Below are positions 1 to 10,830 of a stretch of 64,000 nt of DNA, one piece after another; the first letter of the stretch is position 1, and each line of letters begins with the position of its first letter. The stretch spans positions 2,281,982-2,345,981 of the forward strand of contig NZ_AP018553.1 of NCBI RefSeq assembly GCF_003967175.1, read 5' to 3'. Position numbers and translations under genes: made by a program. Below the pieces are notes generated by a model that saw only the letters and a program-made list of their open reading frames with translations, had not been told where the DNA came from and did no database searches. The DNA is from Sulfodiicoccus acidiphilus (GTDB taxonomy: Archaea > Thermoproteota > Thermoprotei_A > Sulfolobales > Sulfolobaceae).

Positions 1-5
1 TCTCC

Positions 6-815
6 GTGGGACGAGAAATAGCTATTCTAACAGATTTTGGTACAGGCGATAACTATAACGGTGTAATGACAGGCATAATCAGAAAGATTAACAGGGAGGC
101 CACGATAACTTACATATCTTCAGAGAGCAAACCGTTTAACATTTACGCCGGGGCCTATCTTCTATATACTTCCTTCCAGAGTTTCAGGAAAGGAACCATA
201 TTTCTTGTTGTCATAGACCCAGGAGTAGGCACAAATAGGAGGGCTTTACTTGTGAGAACTAGGCATTACTACTTCGTGGGACCAGATAACGGTGTTCTAT
301 ACCCTTCGATTCAGAAGGATGGATTGCTGGCCGCCTACGAACTAACAAACCCCCACATCCACCTTGGCCCTCAAATTTCATCTACTTTTCACGGCAGAGA
401 CGTCTTCGCTCCAGCGGCGGCCTTTAAGTCGTTGGGAGTTCCCGATTCCTCACTAGGTTCGCCAGTAGATCCTTTTAGCTTGCTCAGACTGGAATTCACA
501 GAAGAACAGAGAGGTGACCTGAGATGCGGAGTAGTACTCTTCGTAGATCACTTCGGTAACGTAGCCACTAGCATAACACACTTGCCTGAGCTGGGGGACC
601 CTATTATTTCCATAAACGGCGTCCAACATAAAGCGAAAAAGGTAAGGACTTTCGGTGAGGGATTACCTGGGGAACTAATAATCTACAAAAACAGTTACGA
701 TTTCGTGGAGTTAGGAATTAACAAGGGAAACGCTAATAAGGTGATTGATACAAGGGAGGGCGAGAGTATTTGCTTAGGGGGTTATACCCAGGGAGATTTC
801 AGCCGTTCCACCTAG
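6..815 (+). CDS. S-adenosyl-L-methionine hydrolase (adenosine-forming), DUF62 family
   Basis: Cytosolic enzyme that uses hydroxide to split SAM into adenosine and methionine. The 269-residue protein has the family marks in order: LTDFGTGD at residues 8-15, DPGVG at 71-75, GPDNGVLYP at 92-100, FHGRD at 128-132 and DHFGN at 181-185. The aspartates and the HGRD motif form the substrate site in known members. The GTG start lies only 5 bases into the window, so a slightly longer N terminus cannot be excluded, although the protein already begins where the fold normally begins. Its 3' end overlaps the start of nadM by 46 bases in another frame, so the two are probably co-transcribed and translationally coupled. 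The next gene but one is ahcY, another SAM-cycle enzyme. Confidence 0.88.
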   Translation: MGREIAILTDFGTGDNYNGVMTGIIRKINREATITYISSESKPFNIYAGAYLLYTSFQSFRKGTIFLVVIDPGVGTNRRALLVRTRHYYFVGPDNGVLYPSIQKDGLLAAYELTNPHIHLGPQISSTFHGRDVFAPAAAFKSLGVPDSSLGSPVDPFSLLRLEFTEEQRGDLRCGVVLFVDHFGNVATSITHLPELGDPIISINGVQHKAKKVRTFGEGLPGELIIYKNSYDFVELGINKGNANKVIDTREGESICLGGYTQGDFSRST

Positions 816-1288
816 GCCACTTAAATGTGGTCAAGTGGGCCCTGGATAGAGTCGACGAGCTCGTGGTATTAGTTGGTAGTGCCCAAGAGAGTCACACCCT
901 TTCTAACCCCTTCACAGCGGGCGAAAGAATAGAAATGATAAGGATGGGACTAAAGGAGTATGGGTTGGATGAACGAACAATCGTGGTGCCTATATCGGAT
1001 GTCTTGATGAATAGTGTGTGGGTCTATCATGTTAAGATCCACGTTCCTAAATTCGGTAAGGTCTTCGCCCGCAATCCGCTGGTTCTCAGGCTTTTCAAGG
1101 AGGCTGGATACGAAGTTGAAATGCCACCTCTCTACAATAGAGAAAAATACAATTCAACAATCATCAGAAAATATATTATAGTTGGCGAAAATTGGTCCGA
1201 ACTAGTTCCGAAATCTGTGCACCGTTACATCGTTGAGGAGATACATGGAGACGAGAGGTTAAAGGACATAGCGGGCTCGGACAAGTGA
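770..1288 (+). CDS. nadM: Nicotinamide-nucleotide adenylyltransferase
   Basis: Archaeal NMN adenylyltransferase, which joins NMN and ATP to make NAD+. The 172-residue length is normal for the family. The nucleotidyltransferase signature [10 protein letters not shown] lies at residues 8-17, with the HxGH element at 14-17, and a second ATP-binding element (NSTIIRKY) near residue 128. The start is a TTG at 770, set by the conserved N terminus ([10 protein letters not shown]). It lies inside the end of the preceding SAM hydrolase gene, so the pair appears to be one operon. A 41-base gap separates it from ahcY. Confidence 0.92.
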   Translation: MLRGLYPGRFQPFHLGHLNVVKWALDRVDELVVLVGSAQESHTLSNPFTAGERIEMIRMGLKEYGLDERTIVVPISDVLMNSVWVYHVKIHVPKFGKVFARNPLVLRLFKEAGYEVEMPPLYNREKYNSTIIRKYIIVGENWSELVPKSVHRYIVEEIHGDERLKDIAGSDK

Positions 1289-1329
1289 AGGGGAAACGTT
1301 ATTAGACAGACGTCAGAGAAGCGAGACCT

Positions 1330-2577
1330 ATGTATAAGGTAAAGGACATCAAACTAAGTGACAGTGGCAGGAAACAGCTAGAGTGGGCAGAGAAGCATAT
1401 GCCGGTTCTCATGTCAATCAGACAGAGATTTCGGAGCGAACTTCCCTTGAGGGGAACAAGAATATCGGCTGTACTTCACGTTACGAAGGAGACGGGAGCT
1501 CTAATGCTGACTCTTAAAGCGGGAGGAGCAGAAGTTAAGTTGGCAGGAAGCAACCCCTTGTCTACTCAGGATGACGTGGCGGCTTTCCTGGCCTCAGAAG
1601 GGATAGGAGTTTTCGCATGGCGAGGTGAGTCTCTGGAAGACTACTACCAAAACATGGTTGAAATAACGAGGGATGGGGCGGATCTGATCATGGATGATGG
1701 GGCGGATCTGCACAGCTTTATGCATGAGAAGTCAAGTGAAGGTGGGGAAGTCCTAGGCGGAACCGAGGAGACCACCACTGGTGTTAATAGGTTGAAGGTC
1801 ATGGAGGAAGAAGGAGTACTCAGGTATCCCATTATTGCCGTCAACAACGCTTTCACTAAGTACCTCTTCGATAACAGAATAGGAACTGGTCAAAGTACGG
1901 TAGATGGAATATTAAGAGCGACCAACGTCTTGCTAGCTGGTAAAACAGTTGTGGTGGCAGGCTATGGATGGGTAGGAAGAGGGATAGCGACTAGAATGCG
2001 TGGGATGGGAGCTAAGGTAATAGTAACAGAAGTGGATCCCGTGAGAGCGTTGGAGGCCACAATGGACGGCTTCGACGTCATGCCAATGAGTAAAGCGGCC
2101 CGCCTAGGTGACTTGTTTGTTACGGCGACAGGAAACAAGGGAGTAATAAGAGAGGAACACTTGAAAAACATGAAGGACGGTGCTCTGCTTGCCAATTCTG
2201 GACATTTCGACGTAGAAATAGATGTAGCGGCCCTAAGGAGAATTGCAACGAAGAGAGAAACCCTTAGGATCGGACTCGAGAAATACGTTCTACAGGACGG
2301 TAAGACATTGTACCTACTTGCTGAAGGTAGATTAGTAAACTTGGGAGCCGCAGAGGGACATCCGAGCGAGGTAATGGATATGAGTTTCGCCAATCAGGCC
2401 TTGGCAGTAGAATATCTGGTGAAGAATAAAGGCAAGTTGGAGAAAAAAGTGTATAATGTTCCACCTAACATTGATAACTTCGTAGCCGCTACTAAACTGA
2501 AGACCATGGGAGTGGAGATAGATGAAATGACGATGGAACAGAGAGAATATGTGAAGCAATGGAGATACGGCACCTGA
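1330..2577 (+). CDS. ahcY: Adenosylhomocysteinase (S-adenosylhomocysteine hydrolase)
   Basis: Cytosolic NAD-dependent enzyme that reversibly splits S-adenosylhomocysteine into adenosine and homocysteine and so relieves product inhibition of methyltransferases. The 415 residues match archaeal and short bacterial forms. Visible marks are the substrate-domain stretch with MDDGADLH near residue 120, the TTTGVNRL segment near 148, the Rossmann element GYGWVGRG near 211, and the C-terminal [14 protein letters not shown] region near 345. The ATG start at 1330 is preceded by a purine-rich stretch. It stands downstream of the SAM hydrolase and nadM, so this corner of the chromosome handles SAM by-products and NAD. 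Confidence 0.96.
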   Translation: MYKVKDIKLSDSGRKQLEWAEKHMPVLMSIRQRFRSELPLRGTRISAVLHVTKETGALMLTLKAGGAEVKLAGSNPLSTQDDVAAFLASEGIGVFAWRGESLEDYYQNMVEITRDGADLIMDDGADLHSFMHEKSSEGGEVLGGTEETTTGVNRLKVMEEEGVLRYPIIAVNNAFTKYLFDNRIGTGQSTVDGILRATNVLLAGKTVVVAGYGWVGRGIATRMRGMGAKVIVTEVDPVRALEATMDGFDVMPMSKAARLGDLFVTATGNKGVIREEHLKNMKDGALLANSGHFDVEIDVAALRRIATKRETLRIGLEKYVLQDGKTLYLLAEGRLVNLGAAEGHPSEVMDMSFANQALAVEYLVKNKGKLEKKVYNVPPNIDNFVAATKLKTMGVEIDEMTMEQREYVKQWRYGT

Positions 2578-4242
<1,665 letters not shown>

Positions 4243-4304
4243 GTAATCATAAATTACCTTTCCTTAACTCTGTTTACCGTACAGCATTAGTCTTCCTAAA
4301 ATAT

Positions 4305-4643
4305 TTACATCAGAGCTATACGCTTAACACACTGATCTAGATCTTTCTTGACCTTACTCATCAACCCATCTATAGTGGAATAGACATACTTCGGTCTACC
4401 TATTTTTCTTCCTTCTAGTCTCTTCCTCACCACAAGTCCCAGTTCCATCAAGCGTTTAAGACTAGTTTCTACAGTGGTTTTGCTTAGTCCCATAATTTTA
4501 GACATCTCTTCCGCGTCGATCGGCTTACTTAGCTCAACTATTCTTATTAGACATTCGACGTCGGTATCACTCACCTTATAACAACATTTCACAGGGTCCC
4601 TCAGCTCCCTTAGTCTTACGGGATCTTCAACCTCCGTTTCCAC
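4305..4643 (-). CDS. Winged-helix transcriptional regulator
   Basis: Small DNA-binding protein of 112 residues. After an acidic N terminus with a CC pair near residue 20, a helix-turn-helix of the TrmB/MarR type is visible at about 30-80 (DAEEMSKIMGLSKTTVETSL, then LMELGLVV), followed by a basic wing (KRLEGRKIGRPKYVY) and a C-terminal helix with one more cysteine. The clustered cysteines hint at metal or redox sensing, but this is inference. The start is GTG at 4643. A TATA-like ATTTTAAAG about 25-33 bp upstream would place transcription at the start codon, so the message is probably leaderless. No target gene is evident. Confidence 0.7.
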   Translation of the reverse strand: METEVEDPVRLRELRDPVKCCYKVSDTDVECLIRIVELSKPIDAEEMSKIMGLSKTTVETSLKRLMELGLVVRKRLEGRKIGRPKYVYSTIDGLMSKVKKDLDQCVKRIALM

Positions 4644-4735
4644 AATAATTACATCCTTTCCACGCTTTAAAATTTTTCTATTTTAGGTAGCTTAGGCTTT
4701 AACTTCACAAACAAACTCTAATAGCATTAATCAGC

Positions 4736-5158
4736 CTAAACTCCTATTAATCTTACATACTCTTTATACATACATCGATCTTGAATAAACGTAAAACCAA
4801 CTTCCTTGGCTTCCTTGGCGGCCTCGTCGTCCCTTATACCTTCCTGCGCCCAAATCACTTTAACGTCCCCTCTTTCTCGTCTTCTCGAAATCGCTTCGTT
4901 TACAATGCCTCTCAATTCAGGTGAAGGTCTGAACACTTGGACAATATCTATGTTTAAGGGTACCTCCGATAGCTTGGAGTAGCTTCTTCTCCCCAATATT
5001 TCATTAACTGTGGGATTAACGGGTATTACCTCATACCCTCTCTCTATAAGGAACTTAGGAACATAATGTGATGGTTTGGCTGGATCCTTTGAGAATCCAA
5101 TCGTAGCTATAGTCTTGTAAGTCTCAAAAATTCTCCGGATCTCATCGTCGCCTACCAT
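4736..5158 (-). CDS. CoA-binding domain protein (YccU-like)
   Basis: Single-domain Rossmann protein of the CoA_binding family, of about 140 residues, as is typical. Marks are IATIGFSKDPAKPSHYVPKF near the N terminus (the nucleotide-binding loop), YEVIPVNP, and the late IWAQEGIRDDEAA and DRCMYKE segments that are conserved in this family. Its biochemical role is not established. An upstream in-frame TTG exists at 5170, but ATG at 5158 is preferred because a TATA-like TTAAATAG at about 5183-5190 puts the transcription start at that codon. The gene stands alone, with a MITE directly upstream. Confidence 0.82.
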   Translation of the reverse strand: MVGDDEIRRIFETYKTIATIGFSKDPAKPSHYVPKFLIERGYEVIPVNPTVNEILGRRSYSKLSEVPLNIDIVQVFRPSPELRGIVNEAISRRRERGDVKVIWAQEGIRDDEAAKEAKEVGFTFIQDRCMYKEYVRLIGV

Positions 5159-5193
5159 AAAGTAGGTCAAGAAAGCCGACTATTTAACTATAA

Positions 5194-5519
5194 CCGATCT
5201 CTCTCCGCCCTGGAAGGGGTTCTACTGCAAAGGTGTCGTGGTTACCACCGTCGGTTCGGGATCGCGTCTCCGGTGAGCGGTGGGGGGGGGGGAACTCTTC
5301 CACGTGAAAAGGGGACTTTCGTCGCTGAGCTCCAAATCTCTTGAGGAGGGAATAAGGAAGAATGTTGTTCGTCTCTCTCCCTAAGTCCCGTTGAGGCCCC
5401 AGTGGAGTTGGTGGAGAGACGTCGTTGGTATTGCTGAAAAATATCTAAAAACCATATATTAAATAAGGGAGACTATCCATCCCAGCTGGGGGCTTTCCGC
5501 CACCTCAACCTCAGCTAAG
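5194..5519 (-). mobile_element. MITE-like tnpB-element derivative, copy C
   Basis: A non-coding stretch of about 326 bp. The right-end motif CTCTCCGCCCTGGAAGGGG lies at 5201-5219. The interior shares GACTTTCGTCGCTGAGCTC with copy B at 33.8 kb, and a left-end remnant (CATCCCAGCTGGGGGCTTT) lies near 5478-5496. It ends in CCTCAAC, ten bases, then GTAA (5520-5523), the same arrangement as copy A. It contains an unusual run of 11 G at 5282-5292. It lies between the CoA-binding gene and the E1-like gene and probably carries no protein gene. Confidence 0.7.
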
Positions 5520-5537
5520 GTAAGTGCAATTGGGGAG

Positions 5538-6473
5538 ATGGAGAACGTAGATTACAAACAAGTTAATTTTCAAGCAAGCCTTGTGAAAGTTGTGGAGAGG
5601 TATAGTAGACAGGTACTGGCACTAGGACTGGAGACTCAGGAGAAGTTGAGAGAAATTAGTATCCTCGTGGCAGGATGTGGAGCTACTGGCTCTCATGTGC
5701 TCGAGCTTCTAGTGAGAATGGGGGTAAGAGAAGTTTTAGTAGTTGACCCAGATATCGTTGAACTCAGTAATCTGCACAGAACCTCCCTCTTCAAGGAGGA
5801 AGACGTTGGATCGCCCAAGGCCAAAGTGTGTGCTAGAAGGGCAACAGAGATCAATAGCGAAGTGAGCATAAAGCCTTTCGTCGATATGATTGATCAGTCT
5901 AACGTTCTGAAGTTCGTAAAAACCGTTGACTTCGTATTTGATGGGCTGGACTCCATGTATTCCAGGTTGATCTTGAATGACGCCGCAGTACAGCTAGGTA
6001 GGCCTTTGGTCTACGGTGGAGTAGAGGGAGAGTACGGAACAGCATATTTAATAGTCCCACACAGGACGGCATGCCTCTCATGCTTCGTGGAAGGGGAGCA
6101 GGGTATTGGGTCTTGCGAGGTAATTGGGACTACGGGACCTATAATAGGTCTAGTGGCCAGTCTCGAAGTTCAGCTTTTCCTCAATTATCTAAGGGGAATT
6201 GAGGGAGTTGGTCTGACTTACATAGACGGCAAAAACCTCGAGATCAGGACCGTACCCATCTCCAAGAACCCGAAATGCCAGGCTTGTTCCTTGGGCCTCT
6301 TCAATTACCTCGGCAACAACTTTAATCCCCAACATTGTGGAATTACAAGGGTTTCTGAACCTAAGAATGAAGTTCCAACTTTCGTTAAGGACGAGGTTAA
6401 GGTGTTCGCCTCACCCGCAGGCAAAATAATATGCTACGGTTCCACCTGTTTCAACAAACTTCAAATACACTGA
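5538..6473 (+). CDS. E1-like adenylyltransferase (ThiF/MoeB/HesA family)
   Basis: Adenylates the C-terminal glycine of a small ubiquitin-like sulfur carrier or modifier, as MoeB, ThiF and archaeal UbaA do. The 311-residue protein shows RYSRQ near residue 22, the nucleotide loop GCGATGSH near 53, VDPDIVELSNLHR with the catalytic arginine near 75-87, a KAK element near 98, and two zinc-binding pairs, CLSC near 178 and CQAC near 253. No clear catalytic-loop cysteine can be assigned by eye. The ATG at 5538 follows a GGGGAG ribosome site. The gene heads a tightly spaced run with a membrane protein 17 bases downstream. The carrier protein is not in the window. Confidence 0.85.
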   Translation: MENVDYKQVNFQASLVKVVERYSRQVLALGLETQEKLREISILVAGCGATGSHVLELLVRMGVREVLVVDPDIVELSNLHRTSLFKEEDVGSPKAKVCARRATEINSEVSIKPFVDMIDQSNVLKFVKTVDFVFDGLDSMYSRLILNDAAVQLGRPLVYGGVEGEYGTAYLIVPHRTACLSCFVEGEQGIGSCEVIGTTGPIIGLVASLEVQLFLNYLRGIEGVGLTYIDGKNLEIRTVPISKNPKCQACSLGLFNYLGNNFNPQHCGITRVSEPKNEVPTFVKDEVKVFASPAGKIICYGSTCFNKLQIH

Positions 6474-6490
6474 GGACGTAATGCCCTATA

Positions 6491-7417
6491 GTGGATAAGA
6501 GGGTAATACTATCGGCCGCCCTTATTCCTTTCTTTATCATCGTCTACTCTCTAGTGACCCGCCTCAATATCATTGCTACGATAGAAGGGATAAGACCACT
6601 CGTTCTGCTATCCTTCTTCGCTGCCTACTTGGGCCAAGTAGCCACACTGAGCACTAGAGACCTAGTTATAACGAAGATGGTGAGCGGAACTAGCCTTCGG
6701 TTCACTTCTACATTTAAGGCTAGACTGACTGGGAACGCAGTAGGACTCGTGGTTCCAGGATGGATAGGACCTGATCTATCGAGAGCCCTCAGGTACACAA
6801 GGGATGGAGTGAGACTACAAGACGCTCTCACGACTTCCCTGTCTGAGGCGTTTTACGATGTAATGGGTATGTGTGTAATGTTCACTGCACTGTTCTTTGC
6901 ATTGGATAGGGTTCCGCTCTACATTCCTTTCTTGCTCATAGCATTGGCAAATATAGGAGGATGGCTTACAGTATTCGCCTACTTCCAGACTAACTCCCAG
7001 GTTAACTGGTTGGAGGCCAAGGCAATACAGTTCATGCCTTACAAACGACTTATTTCAAGTATATACGAGACGGTTAAGGGGAATTTCACAAAACCCATCG
7101 CTAAATTGAAGTACTTCGGAACGTTGTTAGCCCTCAGCAGCCTTGGATGGACGGTAAATGTTGTGCCCTTCTGGTACTACACAAACTCGGCCAAAGCCGC
7201 CCTGTTCACTGGCTTCCTCTACTTCGTCTCTGGACTTGTTCCCATTCCAGCCAGTGCTGTTGGGATACCGGAGATCTCCCTGAGTTTGGCCCTTCCTGCC
7301 GGCTCTGTAGTTCAAGTTGTTGTCATAGAAACTCTATGTGTGGCGAGTGGCTTCCTCTTTCTACATGAGGTCAATTTGAATGAACTTAAAAGAGTAGCTA
7401 AGGAGATCGAAAAGTAG
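6491..7417 (+). CDS. UPF0104 / lysylphosphatidylglycerol-synthase-TM-like membrane protein
   Basis: Polytopic membrane protein of 308 residues with about eight hydrophobic segments starting at residue 6. It contains the family's conserved central motif, here a basic stretch followed by NAVGLVVPGWIGPDLSRA at about 75-92. Family members are flippase/synthase-like proteins of uncertain substrate, often linked to glycolipid or glycan export in archaea. The start is GTG at 6491, because the ATG at 6481 runs straight into a stop. It lies 17 bases after the E1-like gene and 3 bases before the RecJ-like gene, so it is probably co-transcribed with both. Confidence 0.7.
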   Translation: MDKRVILSAALIPFFIIVYSLVTRLNIIATIEGIRPLVLLSFFAAYLGQVATLSTRDLVITKMVSGTSLRFTSTFKARLTGNAVGLVVPGWIGPDLSRALRYTRDGVRLQDALTTSLSEAFYDVMGMCVMFTALFFALDRVPLYIPFLLIALANIGGWLTVFAYFQTNSQVNWLEAKAIQFMPYKRLISSIYETVKGNFTKPIAKLKYFGTLLALSSLGWTVNVVPFWYYTNSAKAALFTGFLYFVSGLVPIPASAVGIPEISLSLALPAGSVVQVVVIETLCVASGFLFLHEVNLNELKRVAKEIEK

Positions 7418-7420
7418 CAC

Positions 7421-8395
7421 ATGGAGAACTTCATCGCTCCCACCCAGGAGGAGCAAGCGAGGGAGGCCATATCCCATTTGAAGAACGTTGAGTTGGTGAA
7501 GCTATCTATCCCTTACGATCCCGATGCAATGACGTTCAGTTTCCTGGTGTCGAAACTAGTGAAGCGCACCTCGATCTCTTGGCGAGGAACAGAAGGAGAC
7601 GTCATCCTTAGGAAGGGTGAGAGAAAGACGATAATGATCTCTGGGACGGTATACGACATAGGGAGATCTTCCTTTAGCTCTCTGGTTCCAGTTTCATTCG
7701 AGGACGTCGAGGCCCAACTTGCAGCATTCAGCGCCTCTTGGATGATAGAAAGGAGGGAAGCTACACAGTGGGAGCTGAAAATTGTAAGGGGGATGGAGAA
7801 AGGCGGAGTTAAAGTCGAGAAGGGGCTCAGACTTCCTGCCTACAACGACATTCCACTCTACTCTTCCATACTCATGAGTGTGAACCCCTTACTGATGTCT
7901 ATTTCAGGAAATAGAGAAGCGTCTCTGAAACTGGTGAAGGAAGTGGGAGGAGACGAGACGACTTATCTGAGGGACTTATCTGAGGAACGGTTGAAGAGAT
8001 TAGTCGAGAAGCTCTCACAGTTCACGAACGAACAACTGATATCAACAAGGATCTTCGTGAATGAAAAGGACGTAATGGAGCTCGGATTGGGACTTCTCTA
8101 CTTCTTCGACGTGGAGGGGTCCACCGTTCCTTTCAGGATTGTCCATGTCTCTGGATACTCAAGGTATTTGATCTCTAGGTATAGGAGGGAACTAGTAGGG
8201 GGGTTCCAGTTAGAATGTAGGAAAGAAGGAGGAACGTTGGTAGTGAAGACGGGATTAAGGTCTCCGCTATTTGCAGAAGTTGCTTGTCCAGAGAAGGGGG
8301 AGCAGGTCCTGTTGGAGACTCCGTCTGGACTTTTCAGTAGTAGGTATTTCCTAGAGTTCGAAGGAGAGGGGCTGGTGAGGGTAAGACGATCGTAG
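7421..8395 (+). CDS. RecJ/DHH-family paralog lacking catalytic motifs (RecJdbh-like)
   Basis: A 324-residue protein that aligns by eye with the DHH/RecJ family. The N terminus has PYDPDAMTFSFLV where active members have a histidine/aspartate motif followed by DG. The middle segment NPLLMSISGNREASL, followed by an LSEERLKRLVEKL helix, matches the linker between the DHH and DHHA1 domains of archaeal RecJ-like nucleases. No DHH motif is present, so nuclease activity is unlikely. A catalytically dead RecJ paralog that binds GINS is known in Sulfolobus, and this could be its ortholog; that assignment is inference. Its neighbours Pcc1-like and L10e (2 and 330 bases downstream) place it in an information-processing cluster. 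Confidence 0.6.
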   Translation: MENFIAPTQEEQAREAISHLKNVELVKLSIPYDPDAMTFSFLVSKLVKRTSISWRGTEGDVILRKGERKTIMISGTVYDIGRSSFSSLVPVSFEDVEAQLAAFSASWMIERREATQWELKIVRGMEKGGVKVEKGLRLPAYNDIPLYSSILMSVNPLLMSISGNREASLKLVKEVGGDETTYLRDLSEERLKRLVEKLSQFTNEQLISTRIFVNEKDVMELGLGLLYFFDVEGSTVPFRIVHVSGYSRYLISRYRRELVGGFQLECRKEGGTLVVKTGLRSPLFAEVACPEKGEQVLLETPSGLFSSRYFLEFEGEGLVRVRRS

Positions 8396-8397
8396 AG

Positions 8398-8691
8398 TTG
8401 GAAATCGACTTCTTAACGACGCATGGGGCCGAGATAGGACGAAGCTTGGAGGTAGACAACGTTGACTTACCAGCTGGGATGGTAATTAAAATAAGTTACG
8501 ATAGTGAGAGATTGAGAGTGTTTCTCAGATGTGAAGGAAGATCAAAGGCACTCCTCACATGTAGGAACACTGCAGATGAAATTTTAGAACATGTGAAAGT
8601 AATTGAGGAAACACTAGGGGAGGAGACCAACGAGTTGAAGAAGAGAGCGGAGAAGCAAGAGGAGGACATTGAGGGAGAGGAAAGTGATTAG
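8398..8691 (+). CDS. Pcc1-like protein (KEOPS dimerisation subunit family)
   Basis: A 97-residue protein with the beta-beta-alpha pattern of the CTAG/Pcc1 family, including GRSKALLTCRNTADEILEHV at about 46-65 and a long acidic C-terminal helix. Pcc1 is the dimerisation subunit of the KEOPS complex, which makes the t6A base of tRNAs that read ANN codons. The start is TTG at 8398, two bases after the RecJ-like stop, so the genes are translationally linked. The acidic tail (from about residue 80) is an addition to the core fold. Archaea often carry more than one Pcc1-like gene, so this may be a paralog. Confidence 0.65.
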   Translation: MEIDFLTTHGAEIGRSLEVDNVDLPAGMVIKISYDSERLRVFLRCEGRSKALLTCRNTADEILEHVKVIEETLGEETNELKKRAEKQEEDIEGEESD

Positions 8692-8703
8692 AAAGTTTTA
8701 AAG
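8692..8703 (+). promoter_or_regulatory. Internal promoter (BRE/TATA) for L10e
   Basis: The stretch AAGTTTTAAAGG is centred 27 bp upstream of the L10e ATG at 8726, the spacing expected for a leaderless Sulfolobales message. It gives the ribosomal protein and downstream genes a strong promoter inside a longer co-directional run. Confidence 0.6.
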
Positions 8704-8725
8704 GTATAGGTGGCGGGAAGAACCT

Positions 8726-9238
8726 ATGCCGCTTAGACCAGGGAGATGCTATAGGAAGTTCTCTGGCCCACCATATACGAGGAGAGAGTACATTCCCGGA
8801 TTTCCCATGCCTAAAATAACTAAGTTCACCAGCGGCTCTCCCCACGGTGACTACGACTACGAAGTCAGATTGGTCACAGTACAAAAGGGGCAGATAAGAC
8901 ATAACGCGTTAGAGGCCATGAGGACCATAACTCTGAAGACCATGGCATCCAAGGTTGGCAATGAGACAGACTTCTTCCTTTGGGTGCTGAAGTATCCGCA
9001 CCACATAATAAGGGAGAACAAGATGATGGCGTTCGCAGGGGCAGACAGATTACAGGATGGCATGAGACTTTCCTTTGGAAAGCCAATAGGAACTGCTGCA
9101 AGAATAGAAAAACTGGAGGAGCCCATAATTATCCTTAAAGTGAAGAAGCAGCATCTAGAGGCAGCAAAGGAGGCTCTAACCATAGCCGCAATGAAGATGC
9201 CTCTGAGAAGTAGGATAGACGTCGTAAAAGTGAAGTGA
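8726..9238 (+). CDS. rpl10e: Large ribosomal subunit protein L10e (uL16 family)
   Basis: Ribosomal protein of 170 residues, full length for archaeal L10e. The N terminus ([20 protein letters not shown]) and the segments FPMPKITKF and [21 protein letters not shown] are diagnostic. It sits near the peptidyl-transferase region of the 50S subunit. The ATG is probably leaderless, with a TATA box 27 bp upstream. It is followed 13 bases later by dph2, which modifies elongation factor 2, so two translation functions share the transcript. Confidence 0.97.
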   Translation: MPLRPGRCYRKFSGPPYTRREYIPGFPMPKITKFTSGSPHGDYDYEVRLVTVQKGQIRHNALEAMRTITLKTMASKVGNETDFFLWVLKYPHHIIRENKMMAFAGADRLQDGMRLSFGKPIGTAARIEKLEEPIIILKVKKQHLEAAKEALTIAAMKMPLRSRIDVVKVK

Positions 9239-9251
9239 AAGATGATTCTGG

Positions 9252-10250
9252 ATGTATATTTTAGAAGAGCAGAGACTTAAGGAGGAAATAAGGAGTAGAA
9301 AAGCCAAGAGAGTGTTGCTTCAGTTTCCAGACGGCCTAAAGCCGCTCTCCACCGAGGTAGTTCGGAGGTTAGGTGAATTACTTCCCGAAGTGGAGTTCTT
9401 GACCTCAGGCGAGCCGAGTTTTGGGTCCTGCGATATAGCGGAAGACGAGGCCAGGTTACTTAACGTAGACCTGATAGTTCACTTTGGACACACTCCCTAC
9501 ACCTGGTACTACCCCAAATTCCCTACGCTATTCGTTGACGCCAAGAGCACCCTTACTGTGACACCAGAGGAATTAAACGAACTCAGGACAGCTATAAGAA
9601 GGAGGGAGGCTAGAACTATCTCACTAACTTCCACGGTGCAGCACAGCGACGTGCTAAAGGAGGTTGCAAATTATTTGAGGAGCGAGTATGAGGTGAAAAT
9701 AGGCAAACCGTCAAATCCGTTCATGTACGATGGGCAGGTGTGGGGCTGTGACTATAAGGCCGCAACTACTGTGAATGCTGACGTATACATCAACGTCTCA
9801 GGTGGAGAGTTCCATTCGCTTGGACTCGGATTGGCCACCGGTAAACCCACCTTGAACCTCGACCCCTACACGGGAACCGTGAAGGACGTAACGGAAGAGG
9901 TGTGGAAAGTACTGAAGGTCCGATACTCGAAAATGTACAAGGCCATGGAGGGCACCACATGGGTAGTAATCCAGGGGCTTAAAGTTGGACAGAATAGGCC
10001 ACTCATGGTGAAATACCTAGTGAGCAGCCTCGAGAAGAGAGGGATGAGGACGTTTACGTTCACGTCGAAGTACCTCACAAAGGAGAGTATAAGAAACTTC
10101 GACAGAAGCTACATAGACGCATATGTGGTAACGTCGTGCCCGAGGCTCCCAACTGACGACTTCTACGACTTCGAGAAGCCCGTGTTGACCCCGGGCGAGG
10201 CGAAGATGATAATAACCGGTAAGATGGAACCCTACATATTCCCGTGGTGA
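9252..10250 (+). CDS. dph2: Diphthamide synthase subunit Dph2 (radical 3-amino-3-carboxypropyl transferase)
   Basis: Catalyses the first step of diphthamide synthesis on elongation factor 2, moving the 3-amino-3-carboxypropyl group of SAM to a histidine with a non-canonical radical-SAM [4Fe-4S] cluster. The 332-residue protein holds the three widely spaced cluster cysteines at residues 60 (FGSCDIAEDEA), 166 (VWGCDYKAA) and 296 (TSCPRLPTDD). Archaeal Dph2 acts as a homodimer. The ATG at 9252 lies 13 bases after L10e, and the csl4 start follows 4 bases after its stop. Confidence 0.95.
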   Translation: MYILEEQRLKEEIRSRKAKRVLLQFPDGLKPLSTEVVRRLGELLPEVEFLTSGEPSFGSCDIAEDEARLLNVDLIVHFGHTPYTWYYPKFPTLFVDAKSTLTVTPEELNELRTAIRRREARTISLTSTVQHSDVLKEVANYLRSEYEVKIGKPSNPFMYDGQVWGCDYKAATTVNADVYINVSGGEFHSLGLGLATGKPTLNLDPYTGTVKDVTEEVWKVLKVRYSKMYKAMEGTTWVVIQGLKVGQNRPLMVKYLVSSLEKRGMRTFTFTSKYLTKESIRNFDRSYIDAYVVTSCPRLPTDDFYDFEKPVLTPGEAKMIITGKMEPYIFPW

Positions 10251-10254
10251 GTAT

Positions 10255-10830
10255 ATGGACCAAGGAAACGTTGTGCTTCCTGGCACCTACTTGTCGACCA
10301 TAGAGGAGTTCATGCCAGGAGACGGGACATATGAGAAAGAAGGGGCCGTCTACGCCGGCGTAGTGGGAAGGACGTTCTACGACATGATAAACAGAAAGGT
10401 GAACGTCATATGCTTCAAAAGGAACTACATCCAGGTCCTGAGGAAGGCAAAGTCTCTCCTTGGCATAGTTATGTCGGTAAGCGAAGATCAGGCCCAAGTC
10501 TACATAGTGGCGGCTGATGACACCCGTTTCGTTAGACCTTTCTCTGGAGTTCTTCATGCTTCTCAGGTCTATCAAAAGCATGTGGACCAAATAACTCAAG
10601 GTGTGAGAACTGGTGATGTTATAAGGGCTAGGCCTATGTCAACTGTTGTGCCTGTCCCACTAAGTATAAAGGCTAAGGAGTTCGGCGTTATCCTCGCATA
10701 CTGTTCTCAATGCGGCAGTATTATGAAGAGAATAGATGATGACCACGTCAAATGCACAAAGTGTGGTCAGGTGGAAACGAGGAAACTATCAAGCTTTGGT
10801 ATGGTGAGGAGGCATGGAAGTCAAGGTTAA
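10255..10830 (+). CDS. csl4: Exosome RNA-binding subunit Csl4
   Basis: Cap protein of the archaeal exosome, the 3'-5' RNA degradation and tailing machine. The order is an N-terminal domain (VVLPGTYLSTIEEF at 5-18), an S1 RNA-binding domain at roughly 60-135 (GIVMSVSEDQAQVYIVAAD...VRTGDVIRARP), and a C-terminal zinc ribbon with CSQCG near 145 and CTKCGQVE near 162. The 191 residues are normal. The last 17 bases overlap the start of rpoL in another frame, so translation is coupled. Confidence 0.95.
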   Translation: MDQGNVVLPGTYLSTIEEFMPGDGTYEKEGAVYAGVVGRTFYDMINRKVNVICFKRNYIQVLRKAKSLLGIVMSVSEDQAQVYIVAADDTRFVRPFSGVLHASQVYQKHVDQITQGVRTGDVIRARPMSTVVPVPLSIKAKEFGVILAYCSQCGSIMKRIDDDHVKCTKCGQVETRKLSSFGMVRRHGSQG

